64,000 nt of DNA from assembly GCA_024349245.1 (NCBI GenBank), contig JALDNG010000004.1:5822001-5886000 (forward strand), given 5' to 3'. The position numbers were made by a program, and so were the translations under genes. A model generated the notes under the pieces. That model was given only the letters and a program-made list of their open reading frames with translations, searched no databases and was not told the origin of the DNA. Positions within the stretch are counted from its first letter, which is position 1, and each line of letters begins with the position of its first letter. Source of the stretch: Neodontobutis hainanensis. Its lineage: Eukaryota > Chordata > Actinopteri > Gobiiformes > Odontobutidae. Shown one piece after another: positions 13,175-24,695 of the stretch.

Positions 13175-15312
13175 CGCATAAACACTCATTTGCAAACACA
13201 CACAGCGGGTCCCAAAGGAAGCTAAAGATGACTGGGCCCATGAGAGCAGGCAGTTCTCGCTGACTTTCAGCCGAGCTAAATAATGGCAGCAGGCATCACT
13301 CTGCCCTCTGCTATAATTAAAAACAAACATTGCACAAGAAAGTGTGAAAATGTTTATGCTGTTTGTTTATTTCTAAAACAGTAGTTCATATTTGATTAAT
13401 AGTTAAGGATCCAGCTATTTTATTATTCTATAGAAACATTCCAGTATTTTTTCTCCATTTTTTAGACTCTTCGCCCTTTTGGGATTTTGTCTTAAAAGAC
13501 CTGCTGCCATGTCACCTATACCATGACAGTGGAGTTGTGTTCACTGTGTTAACTGGCTGTCTTTTTTAATCTTTTTTTTTTTATAATTAGTTGCTAGAAG
13601 AGTACATTATATTTTCTATATCAGAATTTAGTCATCCTAAACCAAAGCAAACCTAGGGTGGTGTGTTTAATAAATATAATGTCCTACATAGTTTTGCTTT
13701 ATTGTAAAGTTCCTTACACTTTTAATAATTGCTTGTGATGGGAACAGTCCATGCCATAATCCCAACAGCACGGGCTGGTCGCTAAAATGTGAAATGACAG
13801 TATTGACCCAAACACCTGCCACTTCCTTCCACATAAACACAAGACCTAGTGCACTCTTTTCCAACCGAAAGCCCTTCTCACGCAAAATAGACTGGAGCAG
13901 ACAGGATCCCGTTCTCAGCCTATTTATCAGGATAGGGGGGTGAAGTTGAGAAGGGACAGACAGAGCAGGCCCTCGCTATTGTTCTGGACGGGTTTAAGGG
14001 ATGGGGGAGGCAGGGATGGAACAAGGAATAGGATGGGAATCTGAGACCCCAACAATACCACAAAGCCCCCCACTGCTCTTCCTTCTTATGAGCATGACCC
14101 GCTCTGACAGACCAGGGCCATACTTAGACTTGGGACAAACGGTACCAACACTATAATAGAGGTTCCACTTAATCGTCAACTGTTTTGATCACATAGGACA
14201 CCTAAACTGTTAAAGCTTACTGTTATTAAGTACAATCAAAGTATATAGTGCACCAATGAATAGTAAACTTCTCTTTTCAAAGAGGCTGACCTTACTAACT
14301 CATAAGATTATGTAATTACCCCAAAAAATGTGCATGTAAAAGCAGATTTTTTTAAAAACAGTATTAGTTTAATATTTTTTATATAACACAACATACATTT
14401 ATCAAGTTGTCACCTCTGTCAACGACTGCTCTTAGTTGAAACATGTGGAAACTTTTTTGACACATTTGTCACCCTAAGCACATCCGTCCTTAACCTGCTT
14501 GAAGTGTGTTTTATGCGTGTAGCCTGTAGGTGGGTATGTAATGTTTGTGTGGTATCCAGCTGTGCATCACCCCTCTCCGTGGTGCAGCTTACAGCAGACC
14601 TCTTTGTCTGCCGGTTTGGTGAAGGGTGGGAGGTGAAGAGCAGTTTGTTCATAATGGACTATTGATTGGTCTGGGAATACACTGGCCCTGCTCTGTATGT
14701 GTTTATACATTTGTGTGTTGTCCATACCATTCTCTTTATCCCACACTTAACACTCAATGTCTTCACTTTATGAGCAACTATACAGAGGATAGTCTTTTTT
14801 GTAAAGTGCTCTCACTATGGTATTCTCTGCCTGGCGATGTATGTGCAAGTATGCAAGCTCTGTGTGTGAGCCCTCTCTGTATGAGCTGTTGAGTGTTCAA
14901 TGCTGCCTGTATGAAACAGTGTTAAAAGCCCACAGTGTGTGCAGATAAACTTTGAAAAGTTGTGCATAGACAACATTAAAAGACCCCTCTGTTAAGCTTC
15001 TTGATTTCTTAAGTTCCGCTTTATGGATGTGTGGACTTTCACAGAAACACTACTCTTTATTTATCACCACTGTGCATTTTTTAAAACCTCAAATGCTGCT
15101 ACTGTGTGGGAGAGAAACATCCCATCACCAGCTAAGGATGGTTCACACAGAACTGCTGTTGTCCATAAGAAAGTGACAGCATGCATTGCAAAAATAAACC
15201 ATTGCACTATTGGGTGAAGATTTGTGGTACGGGATCCTTAGAAATAATGGCCTGTACGAGGTGACTCAGTGAGCACAACCCAACCATCTTTTGTAAAAAA
15301 AAATATATATAC
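13173..15312. other. Non-coding sequence between microsatellite and composite repeat
   Basis: No supported gene. The segment has A- and T-rich tracts and short open frames without recognisable domains. It ends in an A/T-rich stretch (about 15295-15320) that directly abuts the composite repeat. Confidence 0.6.
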
Positions 15313-17289
15313 TAAAAATATAGCTGCAAGCAGCCATGACGGGGCCAAGCACTAGGCCGGCATTAAACCTCATGCCGACATGGCTGGCAGCGTCAGACCA
15401 AGGGCAGTAAGCATCTAAAGACATTTCAATAAGACTTCAGTCTAAATGGCTCAAAAATCATCAATACGGTCTTTAGCACTTTGATTGAATGGTTTATCAC
15501 GTTCGACCCAGAGGCAGTGCAGTAACCCAACTGATGTGTGAAACAACTAGAGTGCTAAAACTCTGCAGGCAGCCTCAAGTCATGGTTGCCATAACACGTA
15601 CTAAGTTTGGTTAGAATATGTTAAAGCATCGCAGAGAAATAGCCTGATATTCATTTTTGAGCGCATGAAGTCAATTTCATTTGTGCAGTATTCGAAAACG
15701 GTTCGACCAATCATCTTAATTCTAATAACTTTTTGTCAGGATAGTCTGAAGATGATCTGGTTTAATTTTTATGAAAATTGGGGCTACGACCTAGGAGGAG
15801 TTTGCAAAAGTATGTTTTTTAGAAAATTCAAAATGGCCGACTCCCAGAATAGTTGGTGCGGGAAAATTGGCTATGCTACGGCTCGGCATGATGCCACAAA
15901 TCTAAGGAGATCAGTTTGGTGATTTTTGGCTAAAGCATTCTGAAGAAATAACTAAAAAAATGTCACATTTTTGTATCTCTGGACCAGTAGGTGGCGCTGA
16001 CCCAAAACTCGGCAGGAAGCCTCGAGTCATAGTTGCCATAACACGTACTAAGTTTGGTTAGAATATATTAAAGCATTGCAGAGATATAGCCTGACTTTGA
16101 TTTTTGTGCGTATTAAGTCAAATTCAATTGCACGGTATTCAAAAACGGTTTGACTAATCATCTTAATTCTAATAACTTTTTCTCAGCATGGTCTGAAGAT
16201 GTTATGATTCAATTTTGGTGAAAATTGGACAAACGCTGTGGGAGGAGTTCGAAAAAGTAGGTTTTTAAAGAAAGACAACATGGCAAACAGGAAGTTTGTC
16301 CGAATAGGACATATTTGGTATCTGTGCTCTTGGCTTGACCCAATGAACACACTAAGACCATTTGTTTTACAATATGTTAACGTAATAAAAAGTTATTAGC
16401 ATATTTGTGAATTTGGTTATAACTTTTGACCACAAGGTGGCGCTGCTCCAAAACTTTTTGAGTACCTTCAGGGCTTGATGCCGAAGACACATACCAAGTT
16501 TTGTAATAATGCGGTAATGCGTTTAAAAAATATAGCACTTTTTGACATTATTCATAATGGCCGACTCCCAAAATAGTTAATATGGGAAAATTGGCTATGC
16601 TACGGCTCGGCATGATGCCACGAATCTAAAGAGACCAGGTTTGTGATTTTTGGCTAAAGCATTCTGAAGTAATAATTAAAAAATGTCACATTCTTGTATC
16701 TCTAGACCACTAGGTGGCGCTGCATCAAAACTCTGCACACATCCTCAAGTCTTTGTTGCCATAACACATACTAAGTTTGGTTAGAAAATATTAAAGCATT
16801 GCAGAGATATAGCCTGACTTTTATTTTTGTGCGCACAAAGTCAAATTCATTTGCACGGTATTCAAAACGACTTGATTAATCATTCTAATTCTAATAACTT
16901 TTGTCAGCATAGTGTGAACATGATGTGGTTCAAGTTTCATGAAATTTGGCGGAACGGCCTAGGAGGAGTTCGCAAAAGTACGTTTTTAGAAAATTCAAAA
17001 TGGCGGAAAAACTATCATGGCGGAAAATGACGTCATAGGGTGCAATCGAATCGTCATGACCTAAGGAATCAGAGGAAAATAGAATTTTCATTCTAGGCCT
17101 TACGGTTCAAAAGTTATTATCATAAACATAAGTCCAACTTTGAACAGTTGGTGGCGCTAGAGATATAGAATTAGACACTTCAAATTTGCTAGGATCAATG
17201 ATTGGACTGTCCTTAATGAGTGTGCCAACTTTCATCATTTTCCATAACGCTTCTATGGCCTGCCATAGACTCCAATGGAAAAGAAGAAT
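15313..17289 (+). repeat. Composite repeat unit 1
   Basis: This full-length unit has CTCF-like GGCGCT cores at 15982-16000, 16428-16446, 16705-16722 and 17142-17160. A perfect TGACGTCA lies near its end at 17028-17035, beside two ATGGCGGAAAA-type words. It ends in a GAAGAATAA-rich junction with unit 2. Confidence 0.85.
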
Positions 17290-19024
17290 AAATATAGCTG
17301 CAAGCAGCCATGACGGGGCCAAGCACTAGGCCGGCATTCAATCTCATGCCGACATAGCCGGCAGCGTCAGACCAACGGCAGTAAGCATATAAAGAAATTT
17401 CAATAAGACTTCAGTCTAAATGGCTGAAAAATCATCAATACGGTCTTTAGCACTTTGATTGAATGGTTTATCACGGTCGACCAGTAACCAAACTGATGTG
17501 TGAAACAACTAGAGTGCTCAAACTCTGCAGGCAGACTCAATGTGTTGATGGCCGGCAGCATCAGACCAATGGCAGTAAGCAGTTAAAGACATTTCAATAA
17601 GACTTCAGTCTAAATGCCTGAAAAATCATCAATACGGTCTTTAGCACTTTGATTGAATGGTTTATCACGTCCAATCCAGAGGCAGCGCAGTAACCAAACT
17701 GATGTGTGAAACAACTAAGTTCCTCAAACTCAGCAGGCAGACTCAAGTCATGGTTGACATAACACGTACTAAGTTTGGTTAGAAAATATTAAAGCATTGC
17801 AGAGATATAGCCTGACTTTTATTTTTGTGCGCACTAAGTTGATTTCATTTGCGCAGTATTCGACAACGGTTTGACGAATCAACTTTCTTTTAATAACTTT
17901 TTGTCCTCATAGTCTGAAGAAGATCTGGTTCAATTTTGGTGAAAATCGGACAAACGGTGTGGGAGGAGTTCGAAAAAGTAGGTTTTTAAAGAAAGACAAC
18001 ATGGCAAACAGGATGTTTGTCCGAATAGGACATATTTGGTATCTGTGCTCTCGGCTTGATCCAGTGAACACATTAAGACCATTTGTTTTACAATAGGTTA
18101 ACGTAATAAAAGTTATTAGCATATTTATTGATTTGGGTTATAACTTTTGACCACAAGGTGGCGCTGCCCCAAAACTTTTTGAATACCTTCAGGGCTTGGT
18201 CCCGAAGACACATACCAAGTTTCATAATGATGCAGCAATGCGTTCAAAAAATATAGCACTTTTTGACAATATTCATAATGGCCGACGCTCAAAATGGCCG
18301 ATATGGGAAAATTTGGTATCGCAGGACTCGGCATGACGCACTGAATCTAATGAGACCAGTTTTATGATTTTTGGCAAAAGCGTTCAGAAGATATAAGCAA
18401 ATAATTCACTTTTTCATATCTCCTGACCACTAGGAGGCGCTGCGCCAAAACTCTGCAGGCATCCTCAAATCTTAGTTGCAATAACATGTACTAAGTTTGG
18501 TGAGAATATGTTAAAGCATTGCAGAGATATAGCCTGACTTTCATTTTTATGCGCATTAAGTCAATTTTATTTGTGTGGTATTCAAAACGGTTTGACGAAT
18601 CAACTTTCTTTTAATAACTTTTTGTCAGCATAGTCTAAAGATGATCTGGTTCAATTTTCGTGATAATCGGACAAACGGCCTAGGAGGAGTTCGCAAAAGT
18701 ACATTTTTTAGAAAATTCAAAATGGCGGAAAAACTATCATGGCGGAAAATGACGTCATAGGGTGCAATCGAATCGTCATGAGCTAAGGAATCAGAGGAAA
18801 AAAGAATTTTAATTCTAGGCCTTACGGTTCAAAAGTTATTAGCATAAACATAAGTCCAACTTTGAACAGTTGGTGGCGCTAGAGATATTGAATTAGACAC
18901 TTCAAATTTACTAGGATCAATGATTGGACTGTCCTTAATGAGTGTGCCAACTTTCATCATTTTCCCGCAAACGCTTCTATGGCCTGCCATAGACTTCCAT
19001 GGCGGAAGAAGAAGAATAATAATA
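17290..19024 (+). repeat. Composite repeat unit 2, rearranged and shorter
   Basis: About 240 bp shorter than units 1 and 3. Its opening module is partly duplicated: the block containing GACTTCAGTCTAAAT occurs at about 17406 and again at about 17600, while the middle section lacks one sub-repeat. This fits unequal exchange between sub-repeats. GGCGCT cores lie at 18149-18166, 18425-18442 (with AGGAGGCGC in place of AGGTGGCGC) and 18864-18882. TGACGTCA lies at 18750-18757. Confidence 0.85.
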
Positions 19025-21003
19025 AAATATAGCTGCAAGCAGCAATGACGGGGCCAAGCACAAGCCGGCATTCAATCTCATGCCGACATGGGTGGCAGCA
19101 TCAGACCAACGGCAGTAAGCAGTTAAAGACATTTCAATAAGACTTCAGTCTAAATGGCTCAAAAATCATCAATATGGTCTTTAGCACTTTGATTGAATGG
19201 TTTATCACGGTCGACCCAGAGGCAGCGCAGTAACCTCACTGATGTGTGAAACAACTAGAGTGCTCAAACTCTGCAGGCAGCCTCAAGTCATGGTTGACAT
19301 AACACGTACTAAGTTTGGTTAGAATATATTATATAGCCTGAATATATAGATATAGCCTGATATCCTTTTTTTGCGCATTAAGTCGATTTGATTTGCGCGT
19401 ATTCAAAACGGTTTGACCAATCAACGTAATTCTAATAAGTTTTTGTCAGCATAGTCTAAAGATGATCTGGTTCAATTTTTATAAAAATTGGGGCTACGAC
19501 CTAGAAGGAGTTTGCAAAAATGCGGTTTATAGAAAACTCAAAATGGCCGACTCCCAAAATAGTTGATATGGAAAAATTGACTATGCTACGGCTCGGCATG
19601 ATGCCACGAATCTAAGGAGACCAGTTTTGTGAATTTTGGCTAAAGCATTATGAAGTAATAATTAAAAAAAATGTCACATTTTTGTATCTCTGGACCACTA
19701 GGTGGCGCTGCCCCAAAACTTGGCAGGCAGCCTTGAGTCATGGTTGACATAACACGTACTAAGTTTGGTTAGAATATGTTAAAGCACTGCAGAGATATAG
19801 CCTGACTTTGATTTTTGTGCGCATTAAGTCAAATTCATTTACACAGTATTCGAAACGGTTTGACTAATCAACTTTCTTTATATAACTTTTTGTCAGCATG
19901 GTCTGAACATGTTATGATTCAATTTTGGTCAAAATTGGACAAACGGTGTGGGAGGAGTTCGAAAAAGTAGGTTTTTAAAGATAGACAACATAGCAAATGG
20001 GGCGTTTGTCCGAATAGGACATATTTGGTATCTGTGCTCGGCTTGCCCAAATGAACACATTAAGTCCATTTGATTTACAATAGGTTAAGAAAATCAAAAG
20101 TTATTAGCATATTTGTCAATTTGGTTATAACTTTTGACCACAAGGTGGCGCTGTCCCAAAACTTTTTGAGTACCTTCAGGGCTTGATGCGAAGACGCATA
20201 CCAAGTTTTGTAATGATGCGACAATGCGTTCAAAAAATATACCACTTTTTGACAAAATTCAAGATGGCCGACTTCCAAAATAGTTGATATGGGCAAATTG
20301 GCTATGCTACGACTCGGCATGATGCCACGCATCTAAAGAGACCAAGTTTGTGATTTTTGGCTAAAGCATTCTGAAGTAATAATAAAAAAATGTCATATTT
20401 TTGTATCTCTAGACCACTAGGTGGCGCTGTGCCAAAACTCTGCACATATCCTCAAGTCATGGTTGCCATAACACCTACTAAGTTTGGTTAGAAAATATTA
20501 AAGCATTGCAGAGATATAGCCTGACTTTTATTTTTGTGCGCACTAAGTCGATTTCATTTGCGCGGTATTCGACAACGGTTTAACAAATCAACTTTCTTTA
20601 TATAACTTTTTGTCAGCATAGTCTGGAGATGATGTGGTTCAATTTTCATGAAAATTGGGGCAACGGCCTAGGAGGAGTTCGCAAAAGTACGTTTTTTAGA
20701 AAATTCAAAATGGCGGAAAAACTATCATGGCGGAAAATGACGTCATAGGGTGCACTCGAATCGGCTTGAGCTAAGGAATCAGAGGAAAAAAGAATTTTAA
20801 TTCTAGGCCTTACGGTTCAAAAGTTATTAGCATAAACATACGTCCAACTTTGAACAGTTGGTGGCGCTAGAGATATTGAATTAGACACTTCAAATTTGCT
20901 AGGATCAATGATTGGACTGTCCTTAATGAGTGTGCCAACTTTCATCATTTTCCATAAACGCTTCTATGGCCTGCCATAGACTTCCATGGCGGAAGAAGAA
21001 GAA
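19025..21003 (+). repeat. Composite repeat unit 3
   Basis: Near full-length, with GGCGCT cores at 19693-19710, 20136-20153, 20412-20429 and 20862-20880, and TGACGTCA at 20748-20755. It differs from unit 1 by scattered substitutions and small indels, such as a TATA-rich insertion near 19325-19350. It is followed by the 57-bp array instead of a fourth unit. Confidence 0.85.
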
Positions 21004-21014
21004 TAATAATAAAA

Positions 21015-21185
21015 AAGAACCGGAACGAAAACAATAGGTGCCTCAAGCACCTTCGGTGCTTGGCCCCTAAAAAGAACCGGAACAAAAACAATAGGTGCCT
21101 CCAGCACCTTCGGTGCTTGGCCCCTAATAAGAACCGGAACAAAAACAATAGGTGCCTCCAGCACCTTCGGTGCTTGGCCCCTAAT
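21015..21185 (+). repeat. 3 x 57 bp tandem array with a hairpin in each copy
   Basis: Three copies begin at 21015, 21072 and 21129, each opening with AAGAACCGGAAC and closing with TTCGGTGCTTGGCCCC. Each copy contains AGCACC-TTC-GGTGCT; in the first copy CAAGCACC pairs with GGTGCTTG, giving an 8-bp stem and 3-nt loop. Copies 2 and 3 are nearly identical, and copy 1 differs at a few bases. The array marks the 3' end of the composite element. A 137-aa frame across it (21060-21473) is a by-product of the repeat. Confidence 0.9.
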
Positions 21186-24100
21186 AACAACACTATATTA
21201 GTATCATCTTCTAAGCCTAGTGGCTCAGTACGGAATAACACTATAACCAGAAGGTTGTTGTTGGACAAGACACTTTATTATACTTTAATTTCTGTAGCAC
21301 TGGTGTTCTCCAGCCACAGTCTATTGGTGCCAGTCCCAAGCCCGTGTAAATGGAGAGGGTTGCGACAGGAAGGGCATCTGGCTGTGGTGACCCCTGCAGG
21401 GAAAAGTCAAAAAAGAAAAATTTTACATTCTAAACACTGTATGCTGCATTTTAAAAGGAGAGAACACACTTGATGGAACAGAAAAACTAAACACACAGCT
21501 GTAAACACTTGGTATGTTAGCACATGTTCACATGGACACTGACACTCGAGACCCAGTCCAGATGTGAACATCAGGAGACTTTAAACCAGAAATAGCCAGG
21601 CAGTATTGAAAAGATGACTGGGAAAATAACATCGGATTTCCGCGTCACTGAGCCATAGCCTGTACAGTTTAGTGTTTGGAGAGCAGAACAGCAGCACTTA
21701 CACATACAAAGAGAAGAAAAAGAGACTTGTTTTTGTTTGACACAGGATTCATTATCAGTTCGGTCCAAGTGACTCAAATAAAGGTAAAAACTGATATTAA
21801 ACCTGGAACTCAAACATTCACGTGCATTTTTTTATCCAGTCAGTGCAGTCTCCCTTTACTTGCTATTTCTAAATACTATACTATACTATTCTATATACGA
21901 TGCTGTAGTTACTTTTTTGTTGTTGTTGTTTCTGTTCATTAAGTTCAGTTAGAATACGGCCGTGTCAATGACAGATAAATATTTGCACTCACAGAGAGAG
22001 GTCATGCCCAGCTGGCTTATCAATCCACAGCCTTCTTTTTGGGAGGCAGGAGTGCTAACCACCAGTGCACCCCACACAAAATCATTGTCATAGTAATGGA
22101 TCTGCCATTTTCTGCAGTGAACCTGCTCTGTATGATATTAATGTTCTGACATTAGAGGTTAATTAGCTGTAGGATGTCAATGACAGTCAAGGTTTATGAA
22201 GTCATCTTGAACTGTTCTTGAGAGCCGTTTGAAGACAGTGCATCCATTACCTTTTATATAGTCCATCCTGATCACTTTGCAGATTGCTGGTGTTGTCCAT
22301 GTCTCTTGTATGGCCATTATTTTCTTCATTTGGCCTGTATGACCCAGTAGCCTAGCCTTCTGCATTGTTTCCCTTCTGCTGTCTAATCTCATTACATTTC
22401 AATTTGCACATGTGACTGTCTGCTGGATGACAGGCTTACCATTGAAGAGCCTGCCCCCCCGCCCTCATGACCCTCGATTGACAAGGCTATTTAATGGGAA
22501 ATAAGATTATTATTCACTGTTTTTAGCGCCAGAGCTGGAGGGAACCTCTAAGTATTAATGAGTAACTAGAGGATGTGGAGTCAGGGAGCTGAACAGATGG
22601 AGATTGGCATTCAGTGAGCATATAAATGTGCTAATTTATGTTATCAATATCCCCTTTATGTTCTGTTATGTCATAGTAATGGTCATGTGTTTGAAAACTA
22701 AACATCTTACTGTATATACTAGTAAAATTCCTTTTATTGTGGTTACGTTTATGAATAAGATTGCTTTAAACAATTTAATCACAAAAATAGGACAAACATA
22801 TATTTAACAATATTATGGTTAAGTATTTTTTTTTAACCTCATAACCATGTGTTGTTTTGCAGAGTTGAACAATTAATTTATATTCATGCGTTAGTGGTTT
22901 GTTGAAATGCTTGTACTTTATACACATTTTGTTGATATTATGTTTGAAAAGGCATTCATTGCATATTGTAGAAGTTACAACTAAGCATATTACTATAATT
23001 AAAGTACAGTCAAAATCGTCTGAAACATGATCGCCTCTAACAAGATAATTTAAAAGAGCCTTAAAGGTCATTTTCTTTCATGTAATATCCGTCACCGTTG
23101 CATTTCTGACTGGAGCAGTTCTCGCTGCAGCTTACTAAGCACTCTAGAGAAGGGGAGCATAGCGCACCACTGAGGCCTGCTGATTTCAATAGCGTAAATC
23201 ATCAGGAGATAGATAGGTGGCTCTGGTGCACGGTAGTCATTTTCCGTGCACGAGTTTAAGACATATGATTGTTCTTGCGCTAACGTCCCTCCTCCACCAC
23301 CTTATCCTCTTATGATTATGATCAATTATCCACTTATAATTAGAGGCTGGCAGTAACTCAGCTTATGGGCTCTGGCACTTTATATAATAGCCTGTAATAA
23401 TGCTGTCAGTCACATTTCACATAGGCAACAGTTTCAGGATTTCTCATCAGCTGAAATTAATACTACACTTTCCCAGTGAAATATCCTTTTATGTTTCTCG
23501 GCTTTGATCGTGATGGCTTTACAATGTAGCGGTTGAAAATGTGCCAACAAATATGTAAAACAAAGGTGCCATAAATAGTGATGTTTTAATGAGCTGACTG
23601 ACCTGACAAGAGGGAGGGAATAAAGATGTGGTTTACTCTAAGTGGTTCTTGTAAGGAGATTAAGACTTACACCAATACATAATTTAAAACATCCTTTTCA
23701 TTTTCTTGCTAACAAAATGGCAGGCAGTATATAAATGTTACTGAGTTGCAAAAATATCAAACTTTCGCGATCTCTTTTGTTCTCATCCCGCCACTTTTTC
23801 TTTCTGTTTTGACTTTCTAACTCTGTGCCCCAATTCAGCGACAGTTTGAGAAAGACAGCAAAGCAAACTGTCTGAAGAGCCACTTCCTGTTGTGTACTTA
23901 AGATCCCTGTCATGTGATAGCGTCTGTTGAGGCAAGTGCACAAGGCCAGTGTGGGAGGGAATATGGTGGCACTGCTGATCCTGCTGATGTGAACACGGCT
24001 CCCCTCCACCACCCTGATTGTGTAAAGTGTCGACTCAGCCTGTGTGGCCGTGTACATGATCATGTATAGAACGTGGAGCAGAACTCAGCATGCATACACT

Positions 24101-24290
24101 TATGATACTAAACAAAAGTGAAATAAACCATGGAATTACCATGCCTCCTTTCACCGAGACATGTTCATAGTTATTTTATAATCTAAAAGGTTAGCATTTA
24201 CTGACTTATTTAGCACTGGATTATCACTCAACCACATACCTAATTTTATACTAACCAGTACCCCCATTTTTCTTTCTCTTCTGTTTTCAG
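21186..24290. other. Non-coding sequence upstream of the first coding znf516 exon
   Basis: No gene recognised. Apart from the degraded repeat at 21318-21420, the segment holds two compact stretches, about 22440-22580 and 23260-23460, that resemble conserved non-coding elements (palindromic TGATTATGATCA, several TAAT/ATTA cores, little simple repeat). This is a texture-based impression only. The segment ends in the pyrimidine tract TTTCTTTCTCTTCTGTTTTC and AG acceptor at 24290, so it is most likely intronic in znf516 transcripts. Confidence 0.55.
21318..21420 (+). repeat. Degraded teleost dispersed repeat fragment
   Basis: Words such as TTGGTGCCAGTCCCAAGCCC, GGTTGCGACAGGAAGGGCAT and GGTGACCCCTGCAGGGAAAA, followed by an A-rich tail, match in order the end of a very common short dispersed repeat I recall from many teleost genomes. 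The copy is truncated and diverged. The family name is not assigned. Confidence 0.55.
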
Positions 24291-24695
24291 GTGTATGATT
24301 TGATTGCAGCCCTTGCTAAGAGTACCCGTTTTTCACAAGCCTGTGATTGATGTGCCTGACACTCATCAAACAAAAAGGACAATGAGAAGTAGTTGTGGAT
24401 ATCATCTGAAAGATTCGTTGCTGACAAAATGAAGACTTGATTGAACACCTAAACTTGCAACTTAACACACATATTGTCCATCATGATGATATGATATCAT
24501 ATATAAGCAATAAGGTGCTAATTGTGCTAGTTGCACATTAAAGTATCAGAGAATGACTGATAAGCTGCCTTGTTATACTAGACTACACTAGACTTTTTAC
24601 TGACATCTGACGGTGTCTTGGACATTTATAGATGAGCGACAGATAACAATAGTTTTAAGTTTGAGCTTCTGAAAGGCCAGGTAGAAACTACAATC
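24291..24695 (+). other. znf516: znf516 5' UTR part of the first coding exon, rich in upstream ORFs
   Basis: The exon start is placed after a strong acceptor, a long pyrimidine tract ending in CTGTTTTCAG at 24281-24290. The 405 nt before the chosen start contain at least eight short upstream ORFs, beginning at 24295, 24350, 24382, 24429, 24483, 24491, 24553 and 24632; each closes before the main ATG. An in-frame TGA at 24633-24635 lies 21 codons upstream of the main ATG. That rules out an N-terminal extension within this exon. If this leader is used, it should lower translation or make it conditional. The upstream exon that joins here was not identified with confidence. Confidence 0.65.

Larger units (their letters stand above)
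15313..21185 (+). repeat. Composite tandem repeat of three 1.7-2.0 kb units, non-autonomous element or satellite-like
   Basis: Three related units start with TATAGCTGCAAGCAGC, followed by GGGGCCAAGCAC at 15341, 17315 and 19050, giving periods of 1,974 and 1,735 bp. Each unit contains diverged sub-repeats, for example a block with ACTAAGTTTGGTTAGAA and a block with AGGTGGCGCTG. The units end in GGCCTGCCATAGACT followed by GAAGAAGAATAA-like sequence, and the next unit starts straight after. The last unit runs into a 3 x 57 bp array whose final GTGCTTGGCCCC (21170-21181) is the exact reverse complement of the opening GGGGCCAAGCAC. No frame exceeds about 107 aa apart from a chance frame at the 3' end, and I see no transposase or reverse transcriptase. 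It resembles abundant non-coding teleost repeats, but I cannot assign a family name. Confidence 0.9.

Noticed and set aside
12760..13330. Overlapping frames of 99-141 aa on both strands with His-Thr or Cys-Val repeats
   Set aside because: They are translations of the TG/CA microsatellite in several frames and have no domain or splice context.
21060..21473. 137-aa + strand frame and the 107-aa opposite-strand frame (20945-21268)
   Set aside because: Both derive from the 57-bp tandem array; the repeated peptide only mirrors the DNA repeat.
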